A DNA stretch of 5,307 nt, taken from positions 1 to 5,307 of the forward strand of contig CAJOFP010000267.1 of the NCBI GenBank assembly GCA_905233795.1, written 5' to 3'. Source of the stretch: an uncultured Oscillibacter sp. GTDB lineage: Bacteria > Bacillota > Clostridia > Oscillospirales > Oscillospiraceae. The translations under genes were made by a program, and so were the position numbers. Below are positions 1 to 5,256 of this stretch, piece after piece (positions within the stretch are counted from its first letter, which is position 1; every line of letters starts with the position of its first letter). Below the pieces are notes generated by a model. The model saw only the letters and a list, made by a program, of their open reading frames with translations. It had not been told where the DNA came from and made no database searches.

Positions 1-1
1 A

Positions 2-895
2 CTGGCCTTGCAAATACATGAGGAATTAAAAGCGCTGGCGAAACCGGGGATTCGCTGCGCGTGTTTATATGGCGGCGCGTCCATCGGCGGACAGTTAAAC
101 GAATTAAAGCGGCGGCCACAGATTATCACGGCCACGCCGGGGAGACTTTCGGATCACATGAAGCGCCGGAGCGTTCGGATCGAGACGGCTCAGACTGTAA
201 TCTTAGACGAGGCGGACAGAATGTTGGACATGGGATTTGTCCGTGATGTCACGCAATTATTAGATAAAATGCGAAAAAGACGCAATTTATGCCTGTTTTC
301 GGCGACGATTTCACGCGAAGTCATGGATATAGCGTGGGTTTATCAGCGGGACGCGGTGGAAATCACGGTTCAGGCGCAGGACGAGAACAAGCCGGATATT
401 CAGCAATTTCGCATGGAAGTCGCGCCGGACGGAAAAGCCGACGCCATCGCCGCGATTTTAAACGAAACCGGATTTGACCGTTGCATGGTCTTTTGCAATA
501 CCAAAGGCTCGGCGGAAAGAATCGCGTATTTTTTGCGCCAACGAAATATACAGGCTGAACGCGTTCACGGCGATATTCCGCAAAAACAGCGCGAAAAAGT
601 TATGAGACAATTTCGGGAGGGGAAATTGCGCGTCTTTGTCGCCACGGATGTCGCGGCGCGGGGAATCGACATAGACGGCGTTGACATCGTATTTAACGCG
701 GATGTGCCGGACGAAAATCAGGAATATATTCACCGCATAGGCCGGACGGGACGGGCGAAACGGCAGGGCGTCGCCGTGACGCTTTGCGGCGATTTCCCGT
801 CCAGAATCCGCGTGGACGATATAGCCCGCAAGACCGGCAATATCATCACGCCCGTTCGTTTCGGCCCCGACGGGAAACTGGAGCCCGTGACTTGA
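2..895 (+). CDS. DEAD-box ATP-dependent RNA helicase, 5'-truncated by the window edge
   Basis: ATP-dependent RNA unwinding enzyme of helicase superfamily 2, probably acting in cytosolic RNA remodelling, ribosome assembly or mRNA decay. Counting from the first full codon at base 2, 297 residues are visible. The first codons read LALQ, the tail of motif Ia (PTRELA), so the reading frame enters from outside and the TTG at 8 is not the true start. The Q motif and Walker A lie upstream, roughly 75 residues. Visible motifs in order: GG in YGG (about 24-25), TPGRL (45-49), DEAD (69-72), SAT (100-102), VFCNTKG (163-169), HGD (189-191), ATDVAARGID (214-223) and HRIGRTGR (244-251). The second RecA lobe is therefore complete. 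The protein ends about 46 residues after motif VI, so it has no basic or RNA-binding C-terminal extension of the DeaD/DbpA/CshA type. Which subfamily (RhlE, CshA, DeaD) it belongs to cannot be settled from this part. It converges with the symporter gene on a shared terminator. Confidence 0.95.
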   Translation: MALQIHEELKALAKPGIRCACLYGGASIGGQLNELKRRPQIITATPGRLSDHMKRRSVRIETAQTVILDEADRMLDMGFVRDVTQLLDKMRKRRNLCLFSATISREVMDIAWVYQRDAVEITVQAQDENKPDIQQFRMEVAPDGKADAIAAILNETGFDRCMVFCNTKGSAERIAYFLRQRNIQAERVHGDIPQKQREKVMRQFREGKLRVFVATDVAARGIDIDGVDIVFNADVPDENQEYIHRIGRTGRAKRQGVAVTLCGDFPSRIRVDDIARKTGNIITPVRFGPDGKLEPVT

Positions 896-1054
896 TATTT
901 TAATATATAAATATTTATATATTTTGTATAATATATATTATGAATCTTAAATATTTATTAAATAAAAAACCGGTTTCACAAACGCGAACCGGTTTTTTAT
1001 TTTTATATATTAATTTATATTTTTTATATTTTAAATAATTTTAAATATTTAAAA
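896..1054. other. A/T-rich convergent spacer between helicase and symporter
   Basis: This 159-base spacer is almost pure A/T apart from the GC core of the terminator hairpin. The run 993-1068, which continues into the last codons of the symporter gene, contains 76 consecutive A or T bases. No reading frame or promoter is credible here. Its only recognisable content is the bidirectional terminator. Confidence 0.7.
960..1002. terminator. Bidirectional intrinsic terminator
   Basis: A perfect 15-bp inverted repeat (961-975 pairs with 987-1001) extends to 16 bp with the flanking A/T pair. It closes an 11-base loop at 976-986. The stem core is AACCGGTT and is followed by six T on the plus strand and, by symmetry, six T on the minus strand. 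It lies 65 bases after the helicase stop and about 50 bases after the symporter stop. It should therefore end transcription from both converging genes. Confidence 0.92.
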
Positions 1055-2599
1055 TTATTTTTTATTTTCGCGCATTTGATCGAATACGCCGGAGACTTCC
1101 GCGTCCGGCTCCCCGGTGGCGAGGCTGACGATAATCATCATGACGGACGCGACAATAAAGGCGGGCAGTAATTCATAAATAGCGAACGCGCCGCCCATCG
1201 GGGCGATTAAGAATTTCCAGATAAATACCATCAGACCGCCGGACGACATTGCCGCCAACGCGCCGTATTTATTTGACTTTCTCCAGAACAGAGCGAATAA
1301 AACCGTCGGGCCGAACGCCGCGCCGAATCCCGCCCACGCGAACGAGACCACCCGGAACACGGAACTGTTGGGATTCCATGCTAAAAATACGCTGATAATA
1401 GCGATAATAATTACAGTCAGACGGGCGGCGATCATTTCGGCGCGGGCGGAGATTTGAATTTTCAGGAAATCCCGCGCCAAATCCTGAGATACGCTGGACG
1501 CCGCCGCCAAAAGCTGGGAATCGGCTGTTGACATCGTGGCGGCGAGAATGCCGGCCAGAATCACGCCGGCCATCAAAGCCAATAAAATTCCGTGTTGGCT
1601 CATCAAATTAGCGAGCTGGACAATAATCGTCTCCGAATCGGCTGAAGTCGTCAAAACCGGAACTTTCCCCGCGAGAGATACGCTGTAACCGATAATGCCG
1701 ATAAAAATCGCTATGCCCATAGATAACACAACCCATACGGACGCGATACGGCGGGATAAATTTAACTCATTTTCGTCACGAACCGCCATGAAACGCAGTA
1801 AAATATGCGGCATTCCGAAATAACCAAGACCCCACGCGAGCGTTGAGACAATCGGCAGGAATCCGTAAGACCCGGCGGTCCCGGACGCGGGATCGTAACC
1901 CTGTGTGAGATTTAAATATCCCGGCAGAGCGCGGGCGTTTTCCATCACGACGCTCATGCCGCCCGCCTGTTGAATCCCGAAAAATACCACGACCACAAGC
2001 GCGATGCTCATAAATACGCTTTGAATCAAATCCGTTGTCGAGACGGCAAGAAAGCCGCCCAATACGGTATAAGTGATAATAATCACCGCGCCGACGACCA
2101 TTGCCAAATGATACTCGACGCCGAATAACGAATTAAACAGCGTCCCGACGGCTTTGAAGCCTGAGGCCGTATAGGGGATAAAAAATATTAAAATAACAAG
2201 AGCCGCTATGAGAGACAAAATATTTTTGTTATCGCCGTAACGCCGGGCGAAAAATTCCGGGAGGGTAATCGCGCCCAGTTTCGCCGAATAACGCCGAATC
2301 CGGCGGGCGACAATCAGCCAGTTTAAATACGTCCCGACGGCCAATCCAATCGCCGTCCAGCCGACTTCCGCCACGCCGCATAAATACGCCAGTCCGGGCA
2401 GACCCATTAATAAATAACTGCTCATGTCCGACGCTTCCGCGCTCATCGCCGTTACAATGGGGCCTAATTTGCGTCCGCCGAGATAAAATTCCGACGAATT
2501 TTCGCCGCTTCCTTTCCGGCTGAACCAAACGCCGATAAATACCATCGCCATGAGATAAATCACAATCGTACTGATAATTAAAAATTGCGCGTTTGTCAT
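1055..2599 (-). CDS. putP: Sodium/proline symporter (SSS family, PutP type)
   Basis: Inner-membrane sodium:solute symporter (TC 2.A.21, LeuT fold) expected to import L-proline with Na+. At 514 residues it is close to E. coli PutP (502), and the whole chain is hydrophobic with about 13 membrane spans. Motifs that match PutP: FYLGGRKLGP (38-47), ASDMS (56-60) and LLMGLPG (63-69), then ALVILIFF (133-140), GGFLAVS (181-187), WGLGYFGMPHIL (256-267), the Na2-site ILAATMST (351-358, with S357/T358 at E. coli S340/T341) and SFAWAGFGAAFGP (419-431). D58 corresponds to the essential Na+ ligand D55. Odd: SAEASDMSSY replaces the E. coli SAGASDMSGW, so E55, S61 and Y62 differ next to the binding site. The start is ATG, preceded at 11 bases by AAAAAAGGAG. 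The gene has its own promoter and leader and is not part of the ilv operon. No putA is visible, so use of proline as osmolyte or as nutrient cannot be told apart; a related SSS substrate is possible. Confidence 0.93.
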   Translation of the reverse strand: MTNAQFLIISTIVIYLMAMVFIGVWFSRKGSGENSSEFYLGGRKLGPIVTAMSAEASDMSSYLLMGLPGLAYLCGVAEVGWTAIGLAVGTYLNWLIVARRIRRYSAKLGAITLPEFFARRYGDNKNILSLIAALVILIFFIPYTASGFKAVGTLFNSLFGVEYHLAMVVGAVIIITYTVLGGFLAVSTTDLIQSVFMSIALVVVVFFGIQQAGGMSVVMENARALPGYLNLTQGYDPASGTAGSYGFLPIVSTLAWGLGYFGMPHILLRFMAVRDENELNLSRRIASVWVVLSMGIAIFIGIIGYSVSLAGKVPVLTTSADSETIIVQLANLMSQHGILLALMAGVILAGILAATMSTADSQLLAAASSVSQDLARDFLKIQISARAEMIAARLTVIIIAIISVFLAWNPNSSVFRVVSFAWAGFGAAFGPTVLFALFWRKSNKYGALAAMSSGGLMVFIWKFLIAPMGGAFAIYELLPAFIVASVMMIIVSLATGEPDAEVSGVFDQMRENKK

Positions 2600-2610
2600 G
2601 ATTCTTCCAT

Positions 2611-2620
2611 CTCCTTTTTT
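2611..2620 (-). promoter_or_regulatory. Ribosome binding site of putP
   Basis: On the minus strand AAAAAAGGAG ends 11 bases before the ATG at 2597-2599. This supports that start. An ATG at 2608-2610 lies only one base after the GGAG and opens a four-codon frame that ends in the overlap ATGA, so it is too close to be used. Confidence 0.75.
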
Positions 2621-2680
2621 ATTTTTTAATTATTTTTTGATTATTTACTTTTGATCCCGTTTGATTTTATATATTATCCA

Positions 2681-2707
2681 TTACGCGCCGCGGCGCCCGT
2701 CGCGCAA
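2681..2707 (-). repeat. GC-rich hairpin with 12-bp palindrome in the putP leader
   Basis: TTACGCG (2681-2687) pairs with CGCGCAA (2701-2707) over seven positions, one of them a G-U pair in the minus-strand RNA. Inside lies the perfect palindrome GCGCCGCGGCGC (2685-2696), which could form a competing fold. It is the most GC-rich patch of an otherwise A/T-rich spacer. It falls just after the predicted transcription start, so it would be in the transcribed leader. It could act as an operator, an mRNA-stabilising 5' stem or part of a control structure; nothing here decides between these. Confidence 0.5.
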
Positions 2708-2720
2708 TCGACAAGTCGGG

Positions 2721-2750
2721 ATTATAGCACAGCGAAAACAAGAATGAAAG
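2721..2750 (-). promoter_or_regulatory. Sigma-70 type promoter of putP (extended -10)
   Basis: On the minus strand the sequence TGCTATAAT (2729 down to 2721) is a perfect extended -10 element. A weak -35, CTTTCA at 2750-2745, lies 18 bases upstream. A TGn extension commonly compensates for a weak -35. Transcription would begin near 2714-2716, giving a 5' UTR of about 115 bases before putP. It is the only consensus -10 in the spacer set in mixed, rather than pure A/T, sequence. Confidence 0.72.
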
Positions 2751-2761
2751 ACAGAATCTGT

Positions 2762-2779
2762 TATAGAATTTATTCTATA
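2762..2779. promoter_or_regulatory. Perfect dyad upstream of the putP promoter
   Basis: Arms TATAGAAT (2762-2769) and ATTCTATA (2772-2779) are perfect inverted copies separated by two bases. The centre is about 55 bases upstream of the predicted putP start, just beyond the -35. The position suits an activator or repressor site. The sequence matches no operator I recognise with confidence. A/T-rich sequence yields short dyads by chance, so this stays tentative. Confidence 0.4.
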
Positions 2780-2783
2780 CGAT

Positions 2784-2802
2784 ATAATTGCGCCACAATT
2801 AT
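2784..2802. promoter_or_regulatory. Second dyad upstream of the putP promoter
   Basis: Arms ATAATTG (2784-2790) and CAATTAT (2796-2802) are perfect inverted copies around the spacer CGCCA. The centre lies about 22 bases from that of the neighbouring dyad, roughly two helical turns, so both would face the same side of the DNA. The two dyads do not share an arm sequence. The regulator is unknown. Confidence 0.33.
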
Positions 2803-2890
2803 TTTAAACAAGACGAATTTTAAATTTTAATTTTAACTCTAAAAATTTTTTTATAAAATCTTAGCTTAAAAATAATCATAAAATAAAAAT

Positions 2891-2943
2891 AAAAATCCGC
2901 GCTGAACCGGGTATATATTTACCCTGATTCCACACGGATTTTT
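2891..2943 (-). terminator. Intrinsic terminator of the ilvBN operon
   Basis: The outer stem pairs 2891-2899 with 2935-2943 (9 bp, AAAAATCCG type). In minus-strand RNA it grows by three more pairs, two of them G-U, which do not form in plus-strand RNA; this marks the minus strand as the intended direction. A T-rich tail follows on the minus strand. The interior holds a second hairpin, GGGTA (2909-2913) with TACCC (2920-2924), around a six-base loop, so the structure is nested. It begins about 48 bases after the ilvN stop. Confidence 0.8.
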
Positions 2944-2991
2944 TATTTTATCAATATTTTATAATTTTATTATAATTTAAATTAATTTAAA

Positions 2992-3519
2992 TCACGCGTC
3001 CGCGTAGATACTGCCGGGGCCGCGTTCCATTGCGATAGACCCGCTCCGGGCGATTTCCAGTATTTCACAATCCGACAGCGTGTCGATTAAAGCCTTGTTT
3101 TTCGCGGGCGTCCCAAAGACCGCGATAGTCAGAGACTCCCGGCAAATATCAATAATTTTCGCCCGAAAGATATTGGCGATTTGAATAATTTCCTCCCGGT
3201 CGTCGCGGGTACGGGTACGGATTTTAATTAACGCGATTTCCCGCCGGATAGAATTTCCGGAATCTAAAACGCGCACGGCCAAGACGGGCAATAATTTGCC
3301 GCATTGCGCGGCGATTTGATCAATTAAGCGTTCGTCCGTTAAAAGCTCAATCGAAATGCGCGTAATGCCGGGGCGGTCCGTCTCGCCGGATACGATGGAT
3401 TCAATATTATAGCCTTTGCGGGAGAATAACCGCGCCACTTGGCTTAATACGCCGGGGATGTCCTGTACTAAAATACAGAGCGTATAGCGTTTCTTATGAG
3501 AATCAAATTCTTTTTTCAT
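2992..3519 (-). CDS. ilvN: Acetolactate synthase small (regulatory) subunit
   Basis: Regulatory subunit of acetohydroxyacid synthase; it binds the large subunit, raises its activity and gives feedback inhibition by valine. Its 175 residues are typical for the longer IlvN/IlvH form (E. coli IlvH 163). The N-terminal ACT domain spans about 11-85, with the marker DIPGVLSQVARLFSRKGYNI (20-39) and ESIVSGETDRPGITR following. G23 and N38 match IlvH G14 and N29, known valine-site positions. D20 stands where IlvH has N11, and G45 where it has A36. The C-terminal ACT-like domain (about 92-172) shows REIALIKI and the FGTPAK segment. The ATG start is set by the site AGGGGGG 11 bases upstream. It follows ilvB by 79 bases with no terminator and so should be co-transcribed. 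It looks intact although its partner gene is broken. The symbol ilvH would be equally fair. Confidence 0.95.
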   Translation of the reverse strand: MKKEFDSHKKRYTLCILVQDIPGVLSQVARLFSRKGYNIESIVSGETDRPGITRISIELLTDERLIDQIAAQCGKLLPVLAVRVLDSGNSIRREIALIKIRTRTRDDREEIIQIANIFRAKIIDICRESLTIAVFGTPAKNKALIDTLSDCEILEIARSGSIAMERGPGSIYADA

Positions 3520-3530
3520 GTGTTATATAT

Positions 3531-3537
3531 CCCCCCT
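3531..3537 (-). promoter_or_regulatory. Ribosome binding site of ilvN, unusual G-run
   Basis: On the minus strand AGGGGGG sits 11 bases before the ATG at 3517-3519. It is a run of six G rather than AGGAGG. It is the only G-rich patch in the A/T-rich ilvB-ilvN spacer, so it is the likely site despite the imperfect match. Confidence 0.6.
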
Positions 3538-3598
3538 GTTTTTATTATTTTTTATAAATTTAAAATTTTTATAATTTAAATAAATTAAATTAATATAA

Positions 3599-4072
3599 TT
3601 AATTTAATAAAAATTTCGTGACAGGCGTCCCGGCGGCGACCATAGGACGAACCATTTCGTCTATATTTAAAATACAGTCAATCACGGCGCCGGCATTGAG
3701 TTCCAACGCCTCGGCGAACGCCTGTTCCATCTCTTGGAGATTATGAACCCGGAATCCGCGCAGTCCGTAGGCTTCAGCCAATTTCACAAAATCAGGACCG
3801 CGATCCAGCGTCGTTTCGGAAAATCGCTTGTGATAGATTAAATTCTGCCATTGCCGCACCATGCCCAGCGTACCGTTATTAAAAATAACGGAAATAATCG
3901 GCAGTTTATAATGCTCCACAGTAGCGAGTTCATGACAGTTCATACGAAAACAGCCGTCGCCGCTGAGATGCAAAACACGTTTCGCGGGATTGCCGGTTTG
4001 GGCGCCAATCGCCGCGCCGAGTCCAAATCCCATTGTACCGAATCCGCCGGATGTCAAAAGCTGTCGTTCCCG
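3599..4072 (-). CDS. ilvB: IlvB C-terminal part, out of frame with the N-terminal part
   Basis: This 3' part of the broken gene encodes the pyrophosphate domain of acetolactate synthase. From base 4072 it reads RERQLLTSGGFGTMGFGLGAA. The thiamine diphosphate fold follows, with GDG in LSGDGCFRMN and the paired asparagines of VIFNNGTLGMVRQW 25 residues later, the classic GDG-NN Mg2+/ThDP signature. The C-terminal end IDEMVRPMVAAGTPVTKFLLN is typical of the family and ends in TAA at 3599-3601. The frame begins without a usable start: the TTG at 4055-4057 has no Shine-Dalgarno site before it and sits inside the conserved LLTSGG motif. It is therefore probably not expressed separately. The lesion has not been followed by other visible decay, which fits a recent event or a sequence error. 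Confidence 0.85.
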   Translation of the reverse strand, partial: RERQLLTSGGFGTMGFGLGAAIGAQTGNPAKRVLHLSGDGCFRMNCHELATVEHYKLPIISVIFNNGTLGMVRQWQNLIYHKRFSETTLDRGPDFVKLAEAYGLRGFRVHNLQEMEQAFAEALELNAGAVIDCILNIDEMVRPMVAAGTPVTKFLLN

Positions 4073-5246
4073 GCGGGGATGTTCTGTCGATTACGCGCAT
4101 AACCTGTTCCGGCGTCAAATCGCCGTCTGATAAAGAAGATAAATTATTCTCAACGGGACGAAGCGCGAAAATACGCTTTTTCCAGTCCTCGTGATTCTGA
4201 CGCGGCAGACGGGCGTTTATCGCCGGGAGAATCTCTCGAACGTCGCCTATAATATGATGATCCGTTAAGATATTTTTATCAATTTCAGACGGGTCAATAT
4301 CAATCTGGACGATTTGCGCGTGTGACGCGAAAGTATTTGGATCCGTCGCCACGCGGTCAGAAAATCGACAGCCAACAGCGATTAACAAGTCGCATTCGTC
4401 GCAAGCCGTATTCGACGCCAAAGACCCGTGCATTCCGATCATTCCTGTAGATAACGGATGATCCCCGGCCAGTCCGCCGCCGCCCATGACCGTAATGGCG
4501 ACAGGCGCGTCCAATTTTTCCGCGAAAGTCAAAAACTCTCGATGGGCGCGTCCGCGTACAACGCCGCCGCCGCAGATTAAAAACGGCTTTTTCGATTCCT
4601 GAATTAAATCAATTAAATATTCTATATCTTTTTCATCCGGCGCGGGCGGAGCCAGACGCTTTTGTAAAGTTCTGATATTTTCCAGCGTATCGGCCTGACG
4701 CGATTTTAAAACCGGCGTATATTCAATCATTTGATCCGGCGCCGTGACGTTTTTCAGAAAATCAATCAAGACCGGGCCGGGGCGTCCGGACTCGGCGATC
4801 AAAAACGCCTCCCGCATGACAGACGGGATTTCGGCGGCGTCCCGGACTAAAAAAGTCGCCTTTGTAATCGGCATGGCGATTCCCGTTATATCCACTTCCT
4901 GAAAGGCGTCGCGGCCCAGTAAGCTCTCGCCGACATTGCAAGTGATAAACACCACGGGGGAAGAATCCAAATGCGCCGTGGCGATTCCCGTGGTCAGATT
5001 CGTCGCGCCGGGGCCCGAAGTGGCGAAACAGACGCCCGTTTTCCCTGTGGATCTCGCGTAACCGTCGGCGGCGTGGGCGGCGCCTTGTTCGTGTGACGTG
5101 AGAATATGGCGAATCCGGTCACGATAATCATAAAGTTCGTCATATAAATTTAAAATCGTTCCGCCGGGATAGCCAAAAACCGTATCGACGCCCTGTTCCA
5201 GCAGACATTCCAAAATAGCTTGTGTCGCTCGGATTTTCAATTCCAA
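3930..5246 (-). CDS. ilvB: IlvB N-terminal part, as it would be translated
   Basis: This open frame is the 5' part of the broken acetolactate synthase gene. Numbering from the TTG at 5240, it holds the complete pyrimidine (ThDP) domain. GYPGG is at 23-27, the catalytic glutamate E51 is in SHEQGAAHAADGYAR, TSGPGATN is at 74-81, FQE at 113-115 and GRPGPVLID near 152-160. It also holds the whole central FAD-binding domain, with MGGGGLAGDHPL, GMIGMHG (about 266-272), RFSDR (292-296) and IDIDPSEI (313-320). True homology stops near residue 393 (base about 4062). After that come about 43 out-of-frame residues, beginning AFDIRRIR, before a stop at 3930. The product would lack the pyrophosphate-binding domain and cannot be an active synthase. 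The open frame can be extended to the TTG at 5246, but ribosome-site spacing favours 5240. Confidence 0.85.
   Translation of the reverse strand: MELKIRATQAILECLLEQGVDTVFGYPGGTILNLYDELYDYRDRIRHILTSHEQGAAHAADGYARSTGKTGVCFATSGPGATNLTTGIATAHLDSSPVVFITCNVGESLLGRDAFQEVDITGIAMPITKATFLVRDAAEIPSVMREAFLIAESGRPGPVLIDFLKNVTAPDQMIEYTPVLKSRQADTLENIRTLQKRLAPPAPDEKDIEYLIDLIQESKKPFLICGGGVVRGRAHREFLTFAEKLDAPVAITVMGGGGLAGDHPLSTGMIGMHGSLASNTACDECDLLIAVGCRFSDRVATDPNTFASHAQIVQIDIDPSEIDKNILTDHHIIGDVREILPAINARLPRQNHEDWKKRIFALRPVENNLSSLSDGDLTPEQVMRVIDRTSPPGTTAFDIRRIRYNGIWTRRGDWRPNRQSRETCFASQRRRLFSYELS
4055..4078 (-). other. Junction of the ilvB lesion
   Basis: On the minus strand the bases from about 4072 to 4062 (CGGGAACGACA) can be read as GTT in the N-terminal frame and as RERQ in the C-terminal frame. 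Both readings suit the family at that point. This double fit suggests that a short direct repeat flanked the lost segment and that one copy remains, as in a slippage or recombination deletion. The lost sequence itself cannot be seen, so the repeat is an inference. Confidence 0.55.
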
Positions 5247-5248
5247 TT

Positions 5249-5256
5249 CCCTCCCT
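5249..5256 (-). promoter_or_regulatory. Ribosome binding site of ilvB, decides the TTG start
   Basis: On the minus strand AGGGAGGG forms a strong Shine-Dalgarno site. The core GGAGG at 5250-5254 is 9 bases from the TTG at 5238-5240, an ideal distance, and only 3 bases from the TTG at 5244-5246. The protein should therefore begin MKIRATQAIL. No ATG is available in frame nearby. Confidence 0.7.

Larger units (their letters stand above)
2600..2991. other. Regulatory spacer between ilvN and putP
   Basis: A 392-base gene-free stretch. From the ilvN side it holds the ilvBN terminator, then an A/T-rich stretch with imperfect repeats of AATTTTA near 2816-2838. Next come two short dyads, the putP promoter, a roughly 40-base GC-rich patch with a hairpin, and the putP ribosome binding site. 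I find no credible small reading frame and no tRNA. No known riboswitch consensus is recognisable in the roughly 115-base leader, but structure searches were not possible. Confidence 0.65.
3599..5240 (-). pseudogene. ilvB: Acetolactate synthase large subunit, broken by an internal deletion with frame change
   Basis: The intact enzyme (EC 2.2.1.6) joins two pyruvates to 2-acetolactate, or pyruvate and 2-oxobutyrate to 2-aceto-2-hydroxybutyrate, using thiamine diphosphate (ThDP), Mg2+ and FAD; it is the first common step of branched-chain amino acid synthesis. Here the N-terminal part (about 393 residues) and the C-terminal part (about 155) are both well conserved but lie in different frames. 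Between N-side DRTSPPGTT and C-side RERQLLTSGG the family has about 20 residues including GQHQMW; these are missing in all frames. The frames differ so that the lost length must be 2 more than a multiple of three, roughly 60-75 bases. With it restored the protein would be about 570 residues, normal for the family. I chose the TTG at 5238-5240 as start. It lies 9 bases after GGAGG (5250-5254), whereas the TTG at 5244-5246 is only 3 bases away. A sequencing or assembly error is the main alternative. Confidence 0.85.

Noticed and set aside
61..477. Two short plus-strand frames (61-246 and 289-477) inside the helicase gene
   Set aside because: They overlap a well-conserved helicase frame, have no ribosome site and resemble no protein family.
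458..733. 91-codon minus-strand frame
   Set aside because: It is antisense to conserved helicase motifs IV to V and has no recognisable domain.
2229..2528. 99-codon minus-strand frame inside putP
   Set aside because: It is a shifted-frame shadow of the symporter, which is conserved across the whole region.
2596..2610. Tiny frame of four codons before putP ending in an ATGA overlap
   Set aside because: Its ATG is one base from the GGAG, too close for initiation; the overlap is probably chance.
2762..2779. ARG box (ArgR site)
   Set aside because: The dyad has GAAT and ATTC arms, but the gap between them is 2 bases rather than the 4 of the ARG box, and the flanks do not match.
4055..4057. TTG as a real start for a separate IlvB C-terminal protein
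   Set aside because: There is no Shine-Dalgarno site upstream and the codon lies inside the conserved LLTSGG motif, whose upstream residues also match the family.
4055..4078. Programmed ribosomal frameshift joining the two ilvB parts
   Set aside because: A frameshift would not restore the roughly 20 missing conserved residues, and the only run here is TTTT, with no clear slippery heptamer or stimulatory site seen.
3851..4102. 83-codon plus-strand frame opposite the ilvB lesion
   Set aside because: It is antisense to conserved IlvB sequence, including the GDG-NN region, and has no ribosome site or family resemblance.
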